A stretch of DNA of 64,000 nucleotides from Terriglobia bacterium (GCA_020072645.1 JAIQGK010000017.1:62001-126000); one strand, 5' to 3'. Positions 48,810 through 58,069 are shown, numbered from the stretch's first letter. Program-made: numbers and translations. The notes: a model not told the origin generated them from the sequence alone.

Positions 48810-49502
48810 TTAGCTTCTAGGAACGTCGTAACGGACCCACAGAGCACCAGCTTCGCGTTGTTCGACGGATTTGAGATTGAGAGGCACCGCTTTGTGGTTC
48901 GAGTCGGTGACGCCGTCGAACACTGCAGGAATTTCGTGACGACCGTCTAAACCAGGGAGCAGCAGCAAGCTGACTTCATCCACCAGCTCAGCTTGGAGAA
49001 AAGCGCCGTTGATGTGACCTCCGCCTTCCAGTAACAGCGTGCCTATGCCGAAATGTTCTCGCAGCAACTGAACTGCTCTTAAGAGATCGACAGAAGAGTT
49101 GCCTGCAACCACGTAGGAAATGTTCATCTCGCGAAGTATTGCCAGGTAATCAGTCGGAGCTTGCTCGCTCAGTACACAAATGAGGTGATCGCCGTCAATT
49201 TCCATGCGAGACCACCGAAGCTTACCAACGGTATCGACAGAGATCGCGTACGAGTCTGCGCGGCGGGCGATATGCACCGGCTGAGGGCCGGCAGGCGTGT
49301 TGGTTCTGGAAACGAATGGCTCGGCTTCTGCGAAGTGCTGCTGCATGGTCGTGCGCCCGCAGATCCATGCAGTCCCGCCTAGCTTTGCATGCAGCGCCTC
49401 GTATTCGCCGTGACGCATGATGTCCCGCAGCGCAGAGCCGTCGATCTTCCCATCGATTGTCGAAGCCATGTGGCAAATGATGTAAGGTCTCGTTCCGCTC
49501 AT
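48810..49502 (-). CDS. RibD C-terminal domain (dihydrofolate-reductase-like) protein
   Basis: A 230-residue protein from ATG 49502, which overlaps the AraC-type stop (ATGA). RibD_C signatures: YIICHMASTIDGKIDG, GGTAWICGRTTMQQHF and LLLEGGGHINGAFLQAELVDEVSLLLLPGLDG. It lacks the deaminase domain of RibD and is probably an NADPH-dependent reductase of unknown substrate. Overlapping genes make co-expression with the regulator likely. Confidence 0.9.
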   Translation of the reverse strand: MSGTRPYIICHMASTIDGKIDGSALRDIMRHGEYEALHAKLGGTAWICGRTTMQQHFAEAEPFVSRTNTPAGPQPVHIARRADSYAISVDTVGKLRWSRMEIDGDHLICVLSEQAPTDYLAILREMNISYVVAGNSSVDLLRAVQLLREHFGIGTLLLEGGGHINGAFLQAELVDEVSLLLLPGLDGRHEIPAVFDGVTDSNHKAVPLNLKSVEQREAGALWVRYDVPRS

Positions 49503-50503
49503 GAGGCTACCTTCAACCGCTGTTCGCGCCAACGGGCTGGCGGAATGCCTTCCCACATCCGGAAGGCTCGCACGAACGAATTAGCGTCTTCGTACCCGAG
49601 TAAGTATGCAGCTTCATTCAGTTCGAGGATTGGATTAACCAGATAGTTGCGTGCTAAATGATGCCGGGCATCTTCCAGGACGCGCTGGAAGCTACAGCCT
49701 TCGTCCTGCAATCGCCGCTGCAGTGTGCGTGGGCTCATATGCAGAGCATCGGCAATATCGTCGATGGTGGGTCGCTTGCCTGTGAGCTTTTCTTGAATCG
49801 CTATTCGGACGCGATCCAGGAAGCTCTCGTTCAGATCGGCTTGCTTCAGTTCTTGTTCGAACTGCGGCGCGAGCATACCGAGAAGTTCGGCATTGCGCGT
49901 AACGAAGGGCTTCATCGCATCCGACGCACGGAAGATGATTGCGTTCCGGGGAGCACCGAAGACCACGGGACATCCGAAGTGGCGCTCGATGGTCTTCACA
50001 TGCTTGCGTGGTTGAATGAACTCGACACGAAGGGGGGAGAGGCGACTACCCGTGCCGTGCCGGGCGATTGAGAGCACCCAGGCAAAGGCACATTCGATCA
50101 GTACTGGTGGTTCGACCTCTTTTGCAAGAAGCCAGTGGAATTGGATGCTCCACTCCACATCACCCTTCTTTTGCAGGATCTCCTCCGGGCAAGTGAGTTG
50201 CTTATAGCGGGCCATCCGGTCGATGCCATCACCGAAGTTCTCTGAAGAGAGGGAAGCAAGACCGATCGGGTGGAACCGTTCAGTCCTATTCTCAGTTCCG
50301 AGCTGGAGACCGATCGCCGGATTTGGGGTGACTTCCCCAATGGCTCGCCATAGTGCGAAATACTCGTCAGTCTTCAGAAGAGAGAGTGGCTGATCGCGAA
50401 GGGCCTGTGGAAGTCCCGCTCTGCGCAGCACAGTTGACGCAGAAAGCCCAAGCTCTTCCATCTTCGTGAAGTTGCTTCCAGAGAAACGAAGGTGCTTGCT
50501 CAT
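49499..50503 (-). CDS. AraC-family regulator with arabinose-binding-like N-domain
   Basis: A 334-residue protein from ATG 50503. Residues about 20-205 match the OruR/AraC (PF12625-type) sensor domain ([46 protein letters not shown]). The C-terminal HTH_18 has [28 protein letters not shown] and [25 protein letters not shown]. It likely controls the surrounding redox genes. The ATG overlaps the remnant's TGA. The open frame continues upstream but is the ADH remnant's 5'-side. Confidence 0.9.
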   Translation of the reverse strand: MSKHLRFSGSNFTKMEELGLSASTVLRRAGLPQALRDQPLSLLKTDEYFALWRAIGEVTPNPAIGLQLGTENRTERFHPIGLASLSSENFGDGIDRMARYKQLTCPEEILQKKGDVEWSIQFHWLLAKEVEPPVLIECAFAWVLSIARHGTGSRLSPLRVEFIQPRKHVKTIERHFGCPVVFGAPRNAIIFRASDAMKPFVTRNAELLGMLAPQFEQELKQADLNESFLDRVRIAIQEKLTGKRPTIDDIADALHMSPRTLQRRLQDEGCSFQRVLEDARHHLARNYLVNPILELNEAAYLLGYEDANSFVRAFRMWEGIPPARWREQRLKVAS

Positions 50504-50667
50504 CTTCTTACCCAATTGTTCAACGACGCCATGTCGATCGAGAAGCGGTACTTCACATCCGACTTCAACAACCGCTCGCAAGCCTCATTGACCTTCTGAA
50601 TGGGGATAATCTCGACGTCAGCGGGGATGTTGTGCTTGCCGCAGAAATCAACGATGCTTTCGCGTCG
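50500..50667 (-). pseudogene. C-terminal remnant of a zinc alcohol dehydrogenase
   Basis: About 55 codons from [20 protein letters not shown] to [10 protein letters not shown], including [14 protein letters not shown], match the end of YahK-like NAD(P)-dependent alcohol dehydrogenases. The catalytic zinc and Rossmann parts are absent; upstream sequence in this frame is non-homologous. It is a leftover from an ADH gene that once preceded araC. With the AKR fragment at 48.4 kb it shows the cluster has been rearranged. Confidence 0.75.
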
Positions 50668-51012
50668 TGGGACCTTGGTAAAGACCAACGGCGAAACAGC
50701 ACTCGCAGTTGAATAAGCCCTTGCTTCGAACATGCACTTGAATTTTAGACGCCCCAGGGGGCCCCGCGCTATGCAAAACGCGCCATTGTGCATGCAAAGC
50801 ACGTTAACATTGGCGCACACTGCAGTGGAGATCACCTGGTGAAGGACACTAAGGCTCAGCTCGTGCGTCCAACCTCCTACAGCAGCTTCTCCCGATTGTT
50901 GTCGGATAACCGCAATTCGGAAACAATCAAACAATTTCAATAGTGTTGTCTCCTTTCAACAAGCCCGAGTCGAAACACTAAGTTCCTGCGTCTGAGTGCG
51001 CAGAGGTACTCA
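50668..51012. other. Intergenic region with regulatory-site copy B
   Basis: No gene seen. Site copy B, TATGCA...CGCCA...GTGCATGCA, is at 50770-50803 (see copy A at 48732). A CGCCATTGTGC word there is echoed inversely by TGGCGCAC at 50811-50818. It marks the border between the redox cargo and the conjugation arm. Confidence 0.45.
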
Positions 51013-51306
51013 ATGATCGGCAACGCACTCCTTTTGGCCCTGACGCTTTTCATGGCGTTTGCATTCCTGCTGATGGATCGGCTGAAATTCCTGATTCCTT
51101 ACCGTCAGGTTATCTTTCGTGACTACGGATGGGCGATTGGCCTTTATGCCGTCTTGCTTTTTGCCAATTTGTTCGCCGCGTTCTTCCTGCTCGCCAGACG
51201 GTTCTTTCTCAAGCACACCGGCCAGAAGCTCGTGTACGTGGACAAGCAGCTCAGGATCGGAGAGGACGACCTCTCAACTGAGATTCGCGAGCGGTCCGAG
51301 GAGTAG
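51013..51306 (+). CDS. Small two-helix membrane protein of the conjugation arm
   Basis: A 97-residue protein with two membrane helices (MIGNALLLALTLFMAFAFLLM and WAIGLYAVLLFANLFAAFFLLARRFF) and an acidic cytoplasmic C-terminus (LRIGEDDLSTEIRERSEE). It starts the plus-strand block that leads to the coupling protein. No family recognised; it could be an accessory membrane protein of the transfer machine. Confidence 0.75.
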   Translation: MIGNALLLALTLFMAFAFLLMDRLKFLIPYRQVIFRDYGWAIGLYAVLLFANLFAAFFLLARRFFLKHTGQKLVYVDKQLRIGEDDLSTEIRERSEE

Positions 51307-51308
51307 AG

Positions 51309-52145
51309 ATGGGCCGCTCCCTGAATGACGATTCCCTAAGACCCAGTCAAGACCGGGCCACATCTACCGACCAGTCCCCACGCCAGATTTCTCACGAGAA
51401 CCGAGAGCACGACTCCAAAAGCATCTACCAAAGTCGCGGCCAAAGGTATCGGTTGAACTCCGACCAGTCAAGAATGCTTCAGGACCTGGGAGGCTTCAGA
51501 ACAATCACCGCGAACTCTCTGCGGAAACATCTTTACGACAACAAGGATGAACGCTTCCGCAAAGACCTACGAAGTCTTCGTGAGCAACGCCTTCTTACCG
51601 TCCACTCCGGTTCGAGGGCAAATGGCGAATACATCTCTTTGACAAGAGCCGGGAAGGAACTTACGCAGTCGGCCCTCTCCAAACGAGACCAAGCCGTCTA
51701 CTCGGGAATTGTGAAGAAACGGGAACTCCGCCACGATGCTGCTATCTATGACGTGTATCAAAAAGAGGCCAACAAAATCTCAAAGGGGGGCGGCACACCG
51801 AAACGAGTCGTGCTCGACTTCGAGTTAAAAAAGCAGGTCAATCGCCACCTCGCGACAATCCAGACCATTCCGCCGGCAGAGCGCGAGCGGCTACGTCAGG
51901 AAATTGCCGAGGCGCACGGACTAAAGATCGTTGAAGGCAAGATTCAGTTCCCGGATGTTCGCATCGAATTCGAGTCCAGAGATCAGGAGCAATGCAAGGT
52001 GGACCTTGAATGTGTGACCGGACATTACAAGGCCCGTCAGATCGCAGCCAAGGCCGCAGCGGGATTCAAGCTTTACAACCAGGACTATCGCGGAAGGTCA
52101 GCCGAACGCGGTGAGGACTTGATCGGTGAGGTGATGTCGCTATGA
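51309..52145 (+). CDS. Replic_Relax-like winged-helix/nuclease-fold protein
   Basis: A 278-residue protein with GAGGAG upstream. After about 45 polar residues comes a winged-helix region (DQSRMLQDLGGFRTITANSLRKHLYD, FRKDLRSLREQRLLTV) typical of replication-relaxation proteins. The C-terminal half has FPDVRIEFESRD and VDLECVTGHYK, which could be the PD...ExK core of a nuclease-like fold, followed by a Lys/Ala-rich helix. These proteins are found near conjugation genes and are candidates for initiator or relaxosome roles. Overlaps the next gene (ATGA). Confidence 0.65.
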   Translation: MGRSLNDDSLRPSQDRATSTDQSPRQISHENREHDSKSIYQSRGQRYRLNSDQSRMLQDLGGFRTITANSLRKHLYDNKDERFRKDLRSLREQRLLTVHSGSRANGEYISLTRAGKELTQSALSKRDQAVYSGIVKKRELRHDAAIYDVYQKEANKISKGGGTPKRVVLDFELKKQVNRHLATIQTIPPAERERLRQEIAEAHGLKIVEGKIQFPDVRIEFESRDQEQCKVDLECVTGHYKARQIAAKAAAGFKLYNQDYRGRSAERGEDLIGEVMSL

Positions 52146-53194
52146 AAATTCATCCAGAGGCCATCGCAGCCCTAACGCAATTTGGGTACACGCCGCGAGA
52201 AGCGGAGTTTCTATACATCGTGGCTGTGCACTCGGGGTTCTTTCTTCAGCGGCAGTTCATGCAGTTTGTGGATGTTGCTGGCCGAGGTCCGGCCACATAT
52301 TTCCTCAAGAAAGCCATCCAGAAACAGCACGTGAGGGAACACCTACCCGAGCGCGGCACCCAGAAGATTTACCACCTGTTCTCACGCATGGTCTATGCCG
52401 CACTCGGGAACGAGAATTCTCGCCACCGCAAGCCGGGGCGCTACGGACTATTGGAGAAAGCAGCCGTTAGAGTCCTCGGCTTGGACTTTGTGCTGTCACA
52501 TCTCGACTGCCAATTCCTCGAAGAAGAGACCGACAAAGTTTCCTATTTCGCCGAGGCGAAACATGTCAGGCCAGATGCCTTGCCCGCGAAACTCTTTCGC
52601 GGACAGACGGGGGCAGAAACGCGCCGCTACTTCGTTGAGAAGTTCCCAATATTTATCTCAGGGGACGCATCGGCATCGCTTACGAATTTCACTTACATCG
52701 AGGACGACATTCGTTCTTTACAAACCTTTGCTTCCTTCATCCAGAGGTATCGGGCTTTGTTTGATGCTTTGAGCGGCAGTTTCAAATTGATCTTCGTCTC
52801 GACCTCCACAACGAGCTTTTCATCCGCGAGAGAGGTATTTACTCAGGCTTTGTCAGGAACCGAGCGCCACCGGGAAAAAAGACACCTTGCAACGTTTTTC
52901 AGGCTGCGGAAGATGGCCGAAGAAAAGCGCTTCAAAGAACTCGCCCACCGAGAGGTAATTGAGTGGCAACGCGGGCTCAAACGGTACTCCGATGCCAAAT
53001 ACGAGAGGCAGTACCAGAATTGGAAACAAACAGGAAAGCTGCCGGAGATCGACTGTGAGGCCGAGATCGGTAGTCCTGGCGAGCATTTTGAAACATTCCT
53101 CGTAGCGCCGAACCTTGGGCGGCTAGGCCCATCTGCGGTCGAAGGAGCCGCCCAATCATCCGCCCAACCTCCGGGACAGGAGCGCAGTGCGTAA
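52142..53194 (+). CDS. Conserved hypothetical protein of the conjugation arm
   Basis: A 350-residue protein, start overlapping the previous stop. The first about 65 residues resemble a winged helix (AALTQFGYTPREAEFLYIVAVHSGFFLQRQF); the middle is a mixed alpha/beta region (YGLLEKAAVRVLGLDFVLSH; FPIFISGDASASLTNFTYIEDD; FKLIFVSTST) and the end is a Lys-rich helix then a Pro/Ala/Gln tail. No relaxase HUH motif is seen. It is translated with the Replic_Relax-like protein and precedes the long inverted repeat, so a role in DNA processing is likely. Confidence 0.7.
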   Translation: MKIHPEAIAALTQFGYTPREAEFLYIVAVHSGFFLQRQFMQFVDVAGRGPATYFLKKAIQKQHVREHLPERGTQKIYHLFSRMVYAALGNENSRHRKPGRYGLLEKAAVRVLGLDFVLSHLDCQFLEEETDKVSYFAEAKHVRPDALPAKLFRGQTGAETRRYFVEKFPIFISGDASASLTNFTYIEDDIRSLQTFASFIQRYRALFDALSGSFKLIFVSTSTTSFSSAREVFTQALSGTERHREKRHLATFFRLRKMAEEKRFKELAHREVIEWQRGLKRYSDAKYERQYQNWKQTGKLPEIDCEAEIGSPGEHFETFLVAPNLGRLGPSAVEGAAQSSAQPPGQERSA

Positions 53195-53256
53195 GGAGCT
53201 TAAAACAATGGAGATTCCAAACATGGCTGCGAAAACAGATACGAGGTCAAGTGCAA

Positions 53257-53338
53257 CGGTACTGCGGGGAGCGACCCCACCCGCCGCCTAACGCGGCGTG
53301 TCCGTGACCGGCTTCGGAGGTCGCTCCCCGCAGTACCG
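53257..53338. repeat. 20-bp perfect inverted repeat with a nested hairpin, candidate oriT
   Basis: CGGTACTGCGGGGAGCGACC (53257-53276) is perfectly complementary to 53319-53338; the 42-base interior holds a second stem CGCCGC-ctaac-GCGGCG (53282-53298). It is in the non-coding gap between the relaxosome-like genes and the small RHH-like gene next to VirD4. Large inverted repeats next to such genes are typical of transfer origins, though a rho-independent or regulatory hairpin is also possible; no T-run follows. Confidence 0.5.
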
Positions 53339-53363
53339 CCAGTGAAATGAAGAGGAGGATGAG

Positions 53364-53669
53364 ATGCCAATTATTCAGGTCGAGAAAAAGCAATCAAGAA
53401 CTCAGATCAAAGCTGCAATCGAAAACGACTTGCAGGAGACATTGCGGGCCTATTGCCGGTTCAGTGGCGCTACGAATGACCAAGTAGTTTCTGGCGCGCT
53501 GAAATTCTTGTTCCAAAGCGACGGCGAATTCAAACCGTGGTACGACCTTCACAAGAATGATTCGCAACCACGCCGCGGTCCACGCAGGCGCGTCCCGACA
53601 GACCAGAATCACAACGGGATTACTCAATCGTCAGACAAGAGTCTTCCAACGAGTGCCTCGAAAAGGTGA
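53364..53669 (+). CDS. Small DNA-binding protein next to the coupling protein
   Basis: A 101-residue protein with GAGGAGGATGAG upstream of the ATG. Residues about 10-50 (SRTQIKAAIENDLQETLRAYCRFSGATNDQVVSGALKFLF) look like a ribbon-helix-helix or TraJ/MobC-like oligomer; the rest is basic and polar. It is 6 bases from the VirD4 gene and directly follows the inverted repeat, fitting an accessory relaxosome protein that binds there (inference). Confidence 0.65.
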   Translation: MPIIQVEKKQSRTQIKAAIENDLQETLRAYCRFSGATNDQVVSGALKFLFQSDGEFKPWYDLHKNDSQPRRGPRRRVPTDQNHNGITQSSDKSLPTSASKR

Positions 53670-53675
53670 GTTGCC

Positions 53676-55700
53676 ATGCTGGAGAGAATCGCCAATTCGC
53701 GGACGTTTGTGAGCTTGGTTCTTGCCGGCATGACCGGATTGATGCTCTTCACTATGTACCCATTTCCCCAGGGCAACCTCTACCTGCAATACGTGGCCCT
53801 CAGAGACCCGCTCGTTTACTCGGTTCTCGCCGGGAGCTACACGCTGTTCTTGTTTACTACGCCGTTCTTCATTTACTCCGCCGCTTTCTCAGGGATCTAT
53901 GTGTTGAGCTTTGCTCGGAAGCGGAAACAGAAGCGGCACTCGCTTCCGCCATATCCCGATCCAAAACTCAGGGACGATCTGTTCCTCGTCATCGGAGAGA
54001 TTCATCACCCGACAAGAGTTACTCACGCCAGCGACCCGCAATGGCTGACGATTCCAGAAAAAGGATTGTTTACTGGCATCGGAGTGTTCGGGGCAGTTGG
54101 AACGGGAAAAACAACATGCTGTATGCGTCCATTTGCCGAGCAGCTCATCGCGTTCAACGCTAATGAGCCGGCCAAACGGATTGGCGGGCTCGTGCTGGAG
54201 GTCAAAGGAGATTTCTGCCACCAGATTCGGGAGATTGCCCGACAGCATGACCGCGAGGACGACTACGTGGAAATCGCCTTGAATTCTGACTACCGCTACA
54301 ACCCTCTGCATAACGACCTGGATTCATCAGCTTTGGCCTATAGCGTCGCTTCGCTGCTAAACAATTTGTACGGACATGGCAAAGAGCCATTCTGGCAACA
54401 GGCCTATACCAATATGCTTCAGCACATCATTCTGCTGCATAAGGTGCTCTACGATTACGTGACGTTCTTTGATGTTTACGAGTGCGCGATCTCACCCCCG
54501 AAGCTTGAAAAACGAATTGAGGAGGGCAAAGCCAGATTCGAGACTCGCGAGTACGTCTGCGTAACCCCCGAGGTATATGGAAACGAAAAGTTCGCCAACA
54601 CGTTTGCAGAAATCGCCTTCGCATATGACGACCCCAAAGGGGTGTACAAGGCTCCGGCATCGGCCAGATTGGAAGAACTCCTCAGCAAGCAAGGAACTGC
54701 TCTCGAATACCAGAGATTCACCATCGAGGCTTCGTCTGGCCTGGACGACATCAAGCGGCAGCAATTGGAAGCTGTAAAGCGCTGGTATTTCGACGACTGG
54801 ATGGGGTTGGAAAAAAAGCTACGCAGCTCGATTGTCGAAGGCGTTTCTATTTTCCTCTCACTCTTCGACATCAATCCGGCAGTGAAGCGGATTTTCTGCC
54901 CGCCCAAGCAAACCTACGATCCAGCAGTCAATGTGCCCGATGAGAACGGGTCCTTCCCCTATGGGAAGCCCTTTCCGTCATTCAATTGGCTGATCGAGCA
55001 CGGAAAGATATGCGCCCTCAACTTCCCGATTTCCTTGAACGCCAGTCTCGCCAGAATTCTCGGAACGATGCTCAAGTTGGATTTTCAGCGGGCAGTTCTG
55101 GGCCGAATACCGGAGATGGAACGCGATCGGGAAAGGTATTTCCGGCAAGTCTTCTTGATGTGTGATGAATACCAGAGTTTTGCCACAGTCGGCGAGAGTG
55201 ATCCAATCGGCGACGAAAAGTTCTTCAGTTTGTCACGGCAATCGAAATGTATCCCCATTGTCGCAACACAGAGCATCAGTTCGTTGAAGTCAACGCTCTC
55301 CGGCGACAGCTACAGGACGCTTCTCCAAACCTTCCGCACAAAGATATTCCTGGCTCTTGCGGACGATTTCTCAACCAGACTCGCTAGCGAATTGTGTGGC
55401 CGTGAGGACAGGCCGTTCGTGACCTACAACATCTCCGAATCTGGGCAGGATTCAAAACTGAGCCTACTGACGGGAAAGACCGTTTCAGATCGAGGCAGCA
55501 TCAGCGCTTCCAAAAGCTACAGCGTGAGGCTCGATTACAGATTCAGCCAGAAGTTTCTCGCAGAACTCGCCAACGCTCAGGCAGTCGTACTCCCGTATGA
55601 CGGTCTGAATCCAATGGAGGCCACGCTCTGCTATTTGAAGCCGTATTACCTCGACCCGAATGTTTCCTATTTTGACCAGATCGCCCGTGGGCTGTTGTGA
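53676..55700 (+). CDS. VirD4/TraG-family coupling protein
   Basis: A 674-residue protein. Two N-terminal membrane helices (FVSLVLAGMTGLMLFTMYPF; VYSVLAGSYTLFLFTTPFFIYSAAF) anchor an ATPase with Walker A (FGAVGTGKTTC near 144) and Walker B (FLMCDEYQSFATVG near 492). The TraG-like motif QSISSLKSTL and the AQAVVLPYDGL end are typical. It links the DNA-protein substrate to the secretion channel. The stop overlaps the VirB11 gene region; together they complete the element's transfer ATPases. Confidence 0.92.
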   Translation: MLERIANSRTFVSLVLAGMTGLMLFTMYPFPQGNLYLQYVALRDPLVYSVLAGSYTLFLFTTPFFIYSAAFSGIYVLSFARKRKQKRHSLPPYPDPKLRDDLFLVIGEIHHPTRVTHASDPQWLTIPEKGLFTGIGVFGAVGTGKTTCCMRPFAEQLIAFNANEPAKRIGGLVLEVKGDFCHQIREIARQHDREDDYVEIALNSDYRYNPLHNDLDSSALAYSVASLLNNLYGHGKEPFWQQAYTNMLQHIILLHKVLYDYVTFFDVYECAISPPKLEKRIEEGKARFETREYVCVTPEVYGNEKFANTFAEIAFAYDDPKGVYKAPASARLEELLSKQGTALEYQRFTIEASSGLDDIKRQQLEAVKRWYFDDWMGLEKKLRSSIVEGVSIFLSLFDINPAVKRIFCPPKQTYDPAVNVPDENGSFPYGKPFPSFNWLIEHGKICALNFPISLNASLARILGTMLKLDFQRAVLGRIPEMERDRERYFRQVFLMCDEYQSFATVGESDPIGDEKFFSLSRQSKCIPIVATQSISSLKSTLSGDSYRTLLQTFRTKIFLALADDFSTRLASELCGREDRPFVTYNISESGQDSKLSLLTGKTVSDRGSISASKSYSVRLDYRFSQKFLAELANAQAVVLPYDGLNPMEATLCYLKPYYLDPNVSYFDQIARGLL

Positions 55701-55708
55701 GGGAAGCC

Positions 55709-56683
55709 ATGCAGTTTGAAACGATACTTCCATTTCTGAGGCCGATAGAACACCTCATTCTGGACCCGGACATCTCCGAAATCATGGTGAACGCGGGATC
55801 GCAGATCTTCATTGAAAAGCGTGGGCAGCTCACCCAGGTTCCAGGCATCACCATTTCTGAGCAGGCGCTCAACGCTGCCGTGCGAAACATTGCGCGCCGA
55901 TTAGGGGATGATATCTCCGAAGAGAAGCCGATCTTGGATTCCCGCCTGCCAGACGGGAGCCGCGTGGCCGCAGTGCTTCCACCTTGCAGTATTGACGGAA
56001 TCACCCTCACAATCCGCAAATTCAACACCAGACACTTCACGATGGCGGACCTCATAGAAAACGGGACGCTCGCAGCGGACGCCGCCGAGTTGCTCCGCGA
56101 GAAGGTCACCAATCGACAAAACATCCTCATCAGCGGAGGGACAGGTAGTGGCAAGACTACGCTGCTAAATATCCTTGCCGATTCCATCTCAGACGATGAA
56201 CGGATTCTCCTCATAGAAGACACCGCCGAGTTGAACATCCGCAAAAGCAATCTCGTGCGATTTGAAACTCGCCGCGAGCAGGCAGGATTGTCAGCCGTAA
56301 CCGTCCGCGACTTGCTGAAGGCGGCTCTGCGCCACAGGCCGGACAGAATCATCGTGGGCGAAGTGCGTGGGGGAGAAGCGTTTGATTTACTCCAGGCATT
56401 GAATACGGGACACGCAGGCAGTCTCTGTACGCTTCACGCGAATTCCGCTCGCCAAGCCGTCACCCGCTTTGCAGATTGCGTCCTACAGAGCGGTATCGAG
56501 CTGCCGCACCGGGCGATCATGGCAAACATTGGAAGCGCAGTGGACCTTTTGGTCCACATCGGTAGGACTAAAGGGCAGCGTGCAGTTTCAGAGATCGCCG
56601 TGATGCGAGGGTTTGATAACGAAAGAAACGAATGCAGACTCGACGACCTGAATCCCTGGGATCATCTCCCTCCGCGAAGTTGA
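55709..56683 (+). CDS. VirB11/CpaF-family secretion ATPase
   Basis: A 324-residue protein from ATG 55709; GTG 55697 is possible. N-domain has ILDPDISEIMVNAGSQIFIEKRG. The ATPase shows Walker A SGGTGSGKTTLLN, the Asp-box LIEDTAELNI, Walker B RIIVGEVRGGEAFDLLQAL and the His-box GHAGSLCTLHANSARQ. It is a hexameric traffic ATPase. It is in the opposite arm from VirB4, a split layout. Ends 115 bases before the DUF3800 gene. Confidence 0.94.
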   Translation: MQFETILPFLRPIEHLILDPDISEIMVNAGSQIFIEKRGQLTQVPGITISEQALNAAVRNIARRLGDDISEEKPILDSRLPDGSRVAAVLPPCSIDGITLTIRKFNTRHFTMADLIENGTLAADAAELLREKVTNRQNILISGGTGSGKTTLLNILADSISDDERILLIEDTAELNIRKSNLVRFETRREQAGLSAVTVRDLLKAALRHRPDRIIVGEVRGGEAFDLLQALNTGHAGSLCTLHANSARQAVTRFADCVLQSGIELPHRAIMANIGSAVDLLVHIGRTKGQRAVSEIAVMRGFDNERNECRLDDLNPWDHLPPRS

Positions 56684-56797
56684 TAAGCCGTGGTGAGGAT
56701 TCCGGCCATTCTGAACGCTGTTCCGAGGAGGATGAGTGGCATTAAGGTACGATCCGAAGAGCTCGCGAAAGTGCGACAATAGGCATTTCATATTGTC

Positions 56798-58069
56798 ATG
56801 AGTAAGAAGTTTCCAGTGAACGCTCCATGTCCCTGTGGGTCAGGGAAGAAATACAAGAAATGCCACGGCAGCGTCAGAACTGCCGAAAAGACTCCCCTCT
56901 TGCGGACCCCAGAGACCTTCGGCCAAGATCTCATCGCCTACACTGATGAAAGCGGGAACTCCGGGAGCCATCTCTTCGACCCCAATCAACCGGAGTTCTG
57001 GACGGGAACACTCATCACACAGCCGAACTTCGAGGCAATTGCCGCACCGGTGGTAGCGGAATGCCTGGCGGTGCTCGGCCAGCATGAACTTCACGGAAAT
57101 GCGTTGGGACTCTCCGGCATCGACAAGATCGGGGATAAGCTCGGCAGATTGTTCGCGAAGACTGGTTCGAGGTTTCTGTTCACAAAAATTGACAAGGTTC
57201 ATTTCGCCGCGACAAAGTTTGCCGACACAGTACTCGACAGCGGGACGAACCAGGCAATGAGCCTATTTCAGTATGGACCCCCGGCAACCCGCCTGCCGTT
57301 GGCGGTTCAGCTAATCCAGCTACTGGAAAAGGATGACCTGGTTCAATGGTGGAAAGCATTCGAGCAAAACGACGGCGCGGCGTTCTCCGAAATGATGAAG
57401 ATCCCGCTCGAACGCTTGGAGTTGCTCCATAAGAAGAAAGTCTATGACGACCGGACCGTACAGCTGTTGCGGGATGCTCTGACGTGGGGGATGGCACACC
57501 CAAAACAACTAATGGAGGGAGGATACCACCCACTGCATGCACCGAACGTAGTAGCAATCACACTGATTGTGGATATGCTGCATACCCTCCACGAGCAGAC
57601 CGGCACACGGGTGGTGAAGTTTATTCACGACGAGCAGAACCAGTTCATGAAGCATTTGAAGTTAATGCACGACCACTCAAAGCAGTTCCAACTTGATACG
57701 TCCAATGTGTGCAATCCGCTGCCAGTAGTTCGCGGAGCCTTGACGTTTGACTGCAATCTGGAATCCGCGCAGTCAAATAACCGCGTCGGCCTACAGCTCA
57801 TTGACGCTGTGCTTTGGCTCGTGCGGCGCTTCCTCAGAACGAAGGGAGAGATTGACGGCGATGCGCGCCGGCTCGCCATCTATGTCATTGCGAACGGCGA
57901 CATCACAACTTTTGACAGGCCCACCATGATCAAGCACACAAAATCCGTCGTCGATGAACTCTACAGTTTGCCTCTGTCAGAACAACAAATGAAGGATGGA
58001 ATGAGGTTGGCAAAGGAATTCGAGGAAAAACGAGTCGCTCGGATGAATTCACGGATTGAGAACGAATAG
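56798..58069 (+). CDS. SEC-C motif / DUF3800 protein
   Basis: A 423-residue protein. Residues about 6-27 are a SEC-C zinc motif (NAPCPCGSGKKYKKCHG). From about 45 a DUF3800 domain begins (LIAYTDESGNSGSH; acidic catalytic-type Asp-Glu-Ser) and ends with QLIDAVLWLVRRFL. DUF3800 has an RNase H-like fold with Asp residues and occurs in mobile and defence neighbourhoods; the SEC-C module can bind nucleic acid or ribosomes. FIHDEQNQF supplies a further acidic site. Its function is not established; it sits between the conjugation genes and the Fic/methyltransferase island. Confidence 0.85.
   Translation: MSKKFPVNAPCPCGSGKKYKKCHGSVRTAEKTPLLRTPETFGQDLIAYTDESGNSGSHLFDPNQPEFWTGTLITQPNFEAIAAPVVAECLAVLGQHELHGNALGLSGIDKIGDKLGRLFAKTGSRFLFTKIDKVHFAATKFADTVLDSGTNQAMSLFQYGPPATRLPLAVQLIQLLEKDDLVQWWKAFEQNDGAAFSEMMKIPLERLELLHKKKVYDDRTVQLLRDALTWGMAHPKQLMEGGYHPLHAPNVVAITLIVDMLHTLHEQTGTRVVKFIHDEQNQFMKHLKLMHDHSKQFQLDTSNVCNPLPVVRGALTFDCNLESAQSNNRVGLQLIDAVLWLVRRFLRTKGEIDGDARRLAIYVIANGDITTFDRPTMIKHTKSVVDELYSLPLSEQQMKDGMRLAKEFEEKRVARMNSRIENE

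Noticed and set aside
50500-50940. The full 146-codon frame containing the ADH tail
   Set aside because: Only the last about 55 codons are homologous to an ADH; the first 90 have no domain and include a regulatory site on the same DNA.
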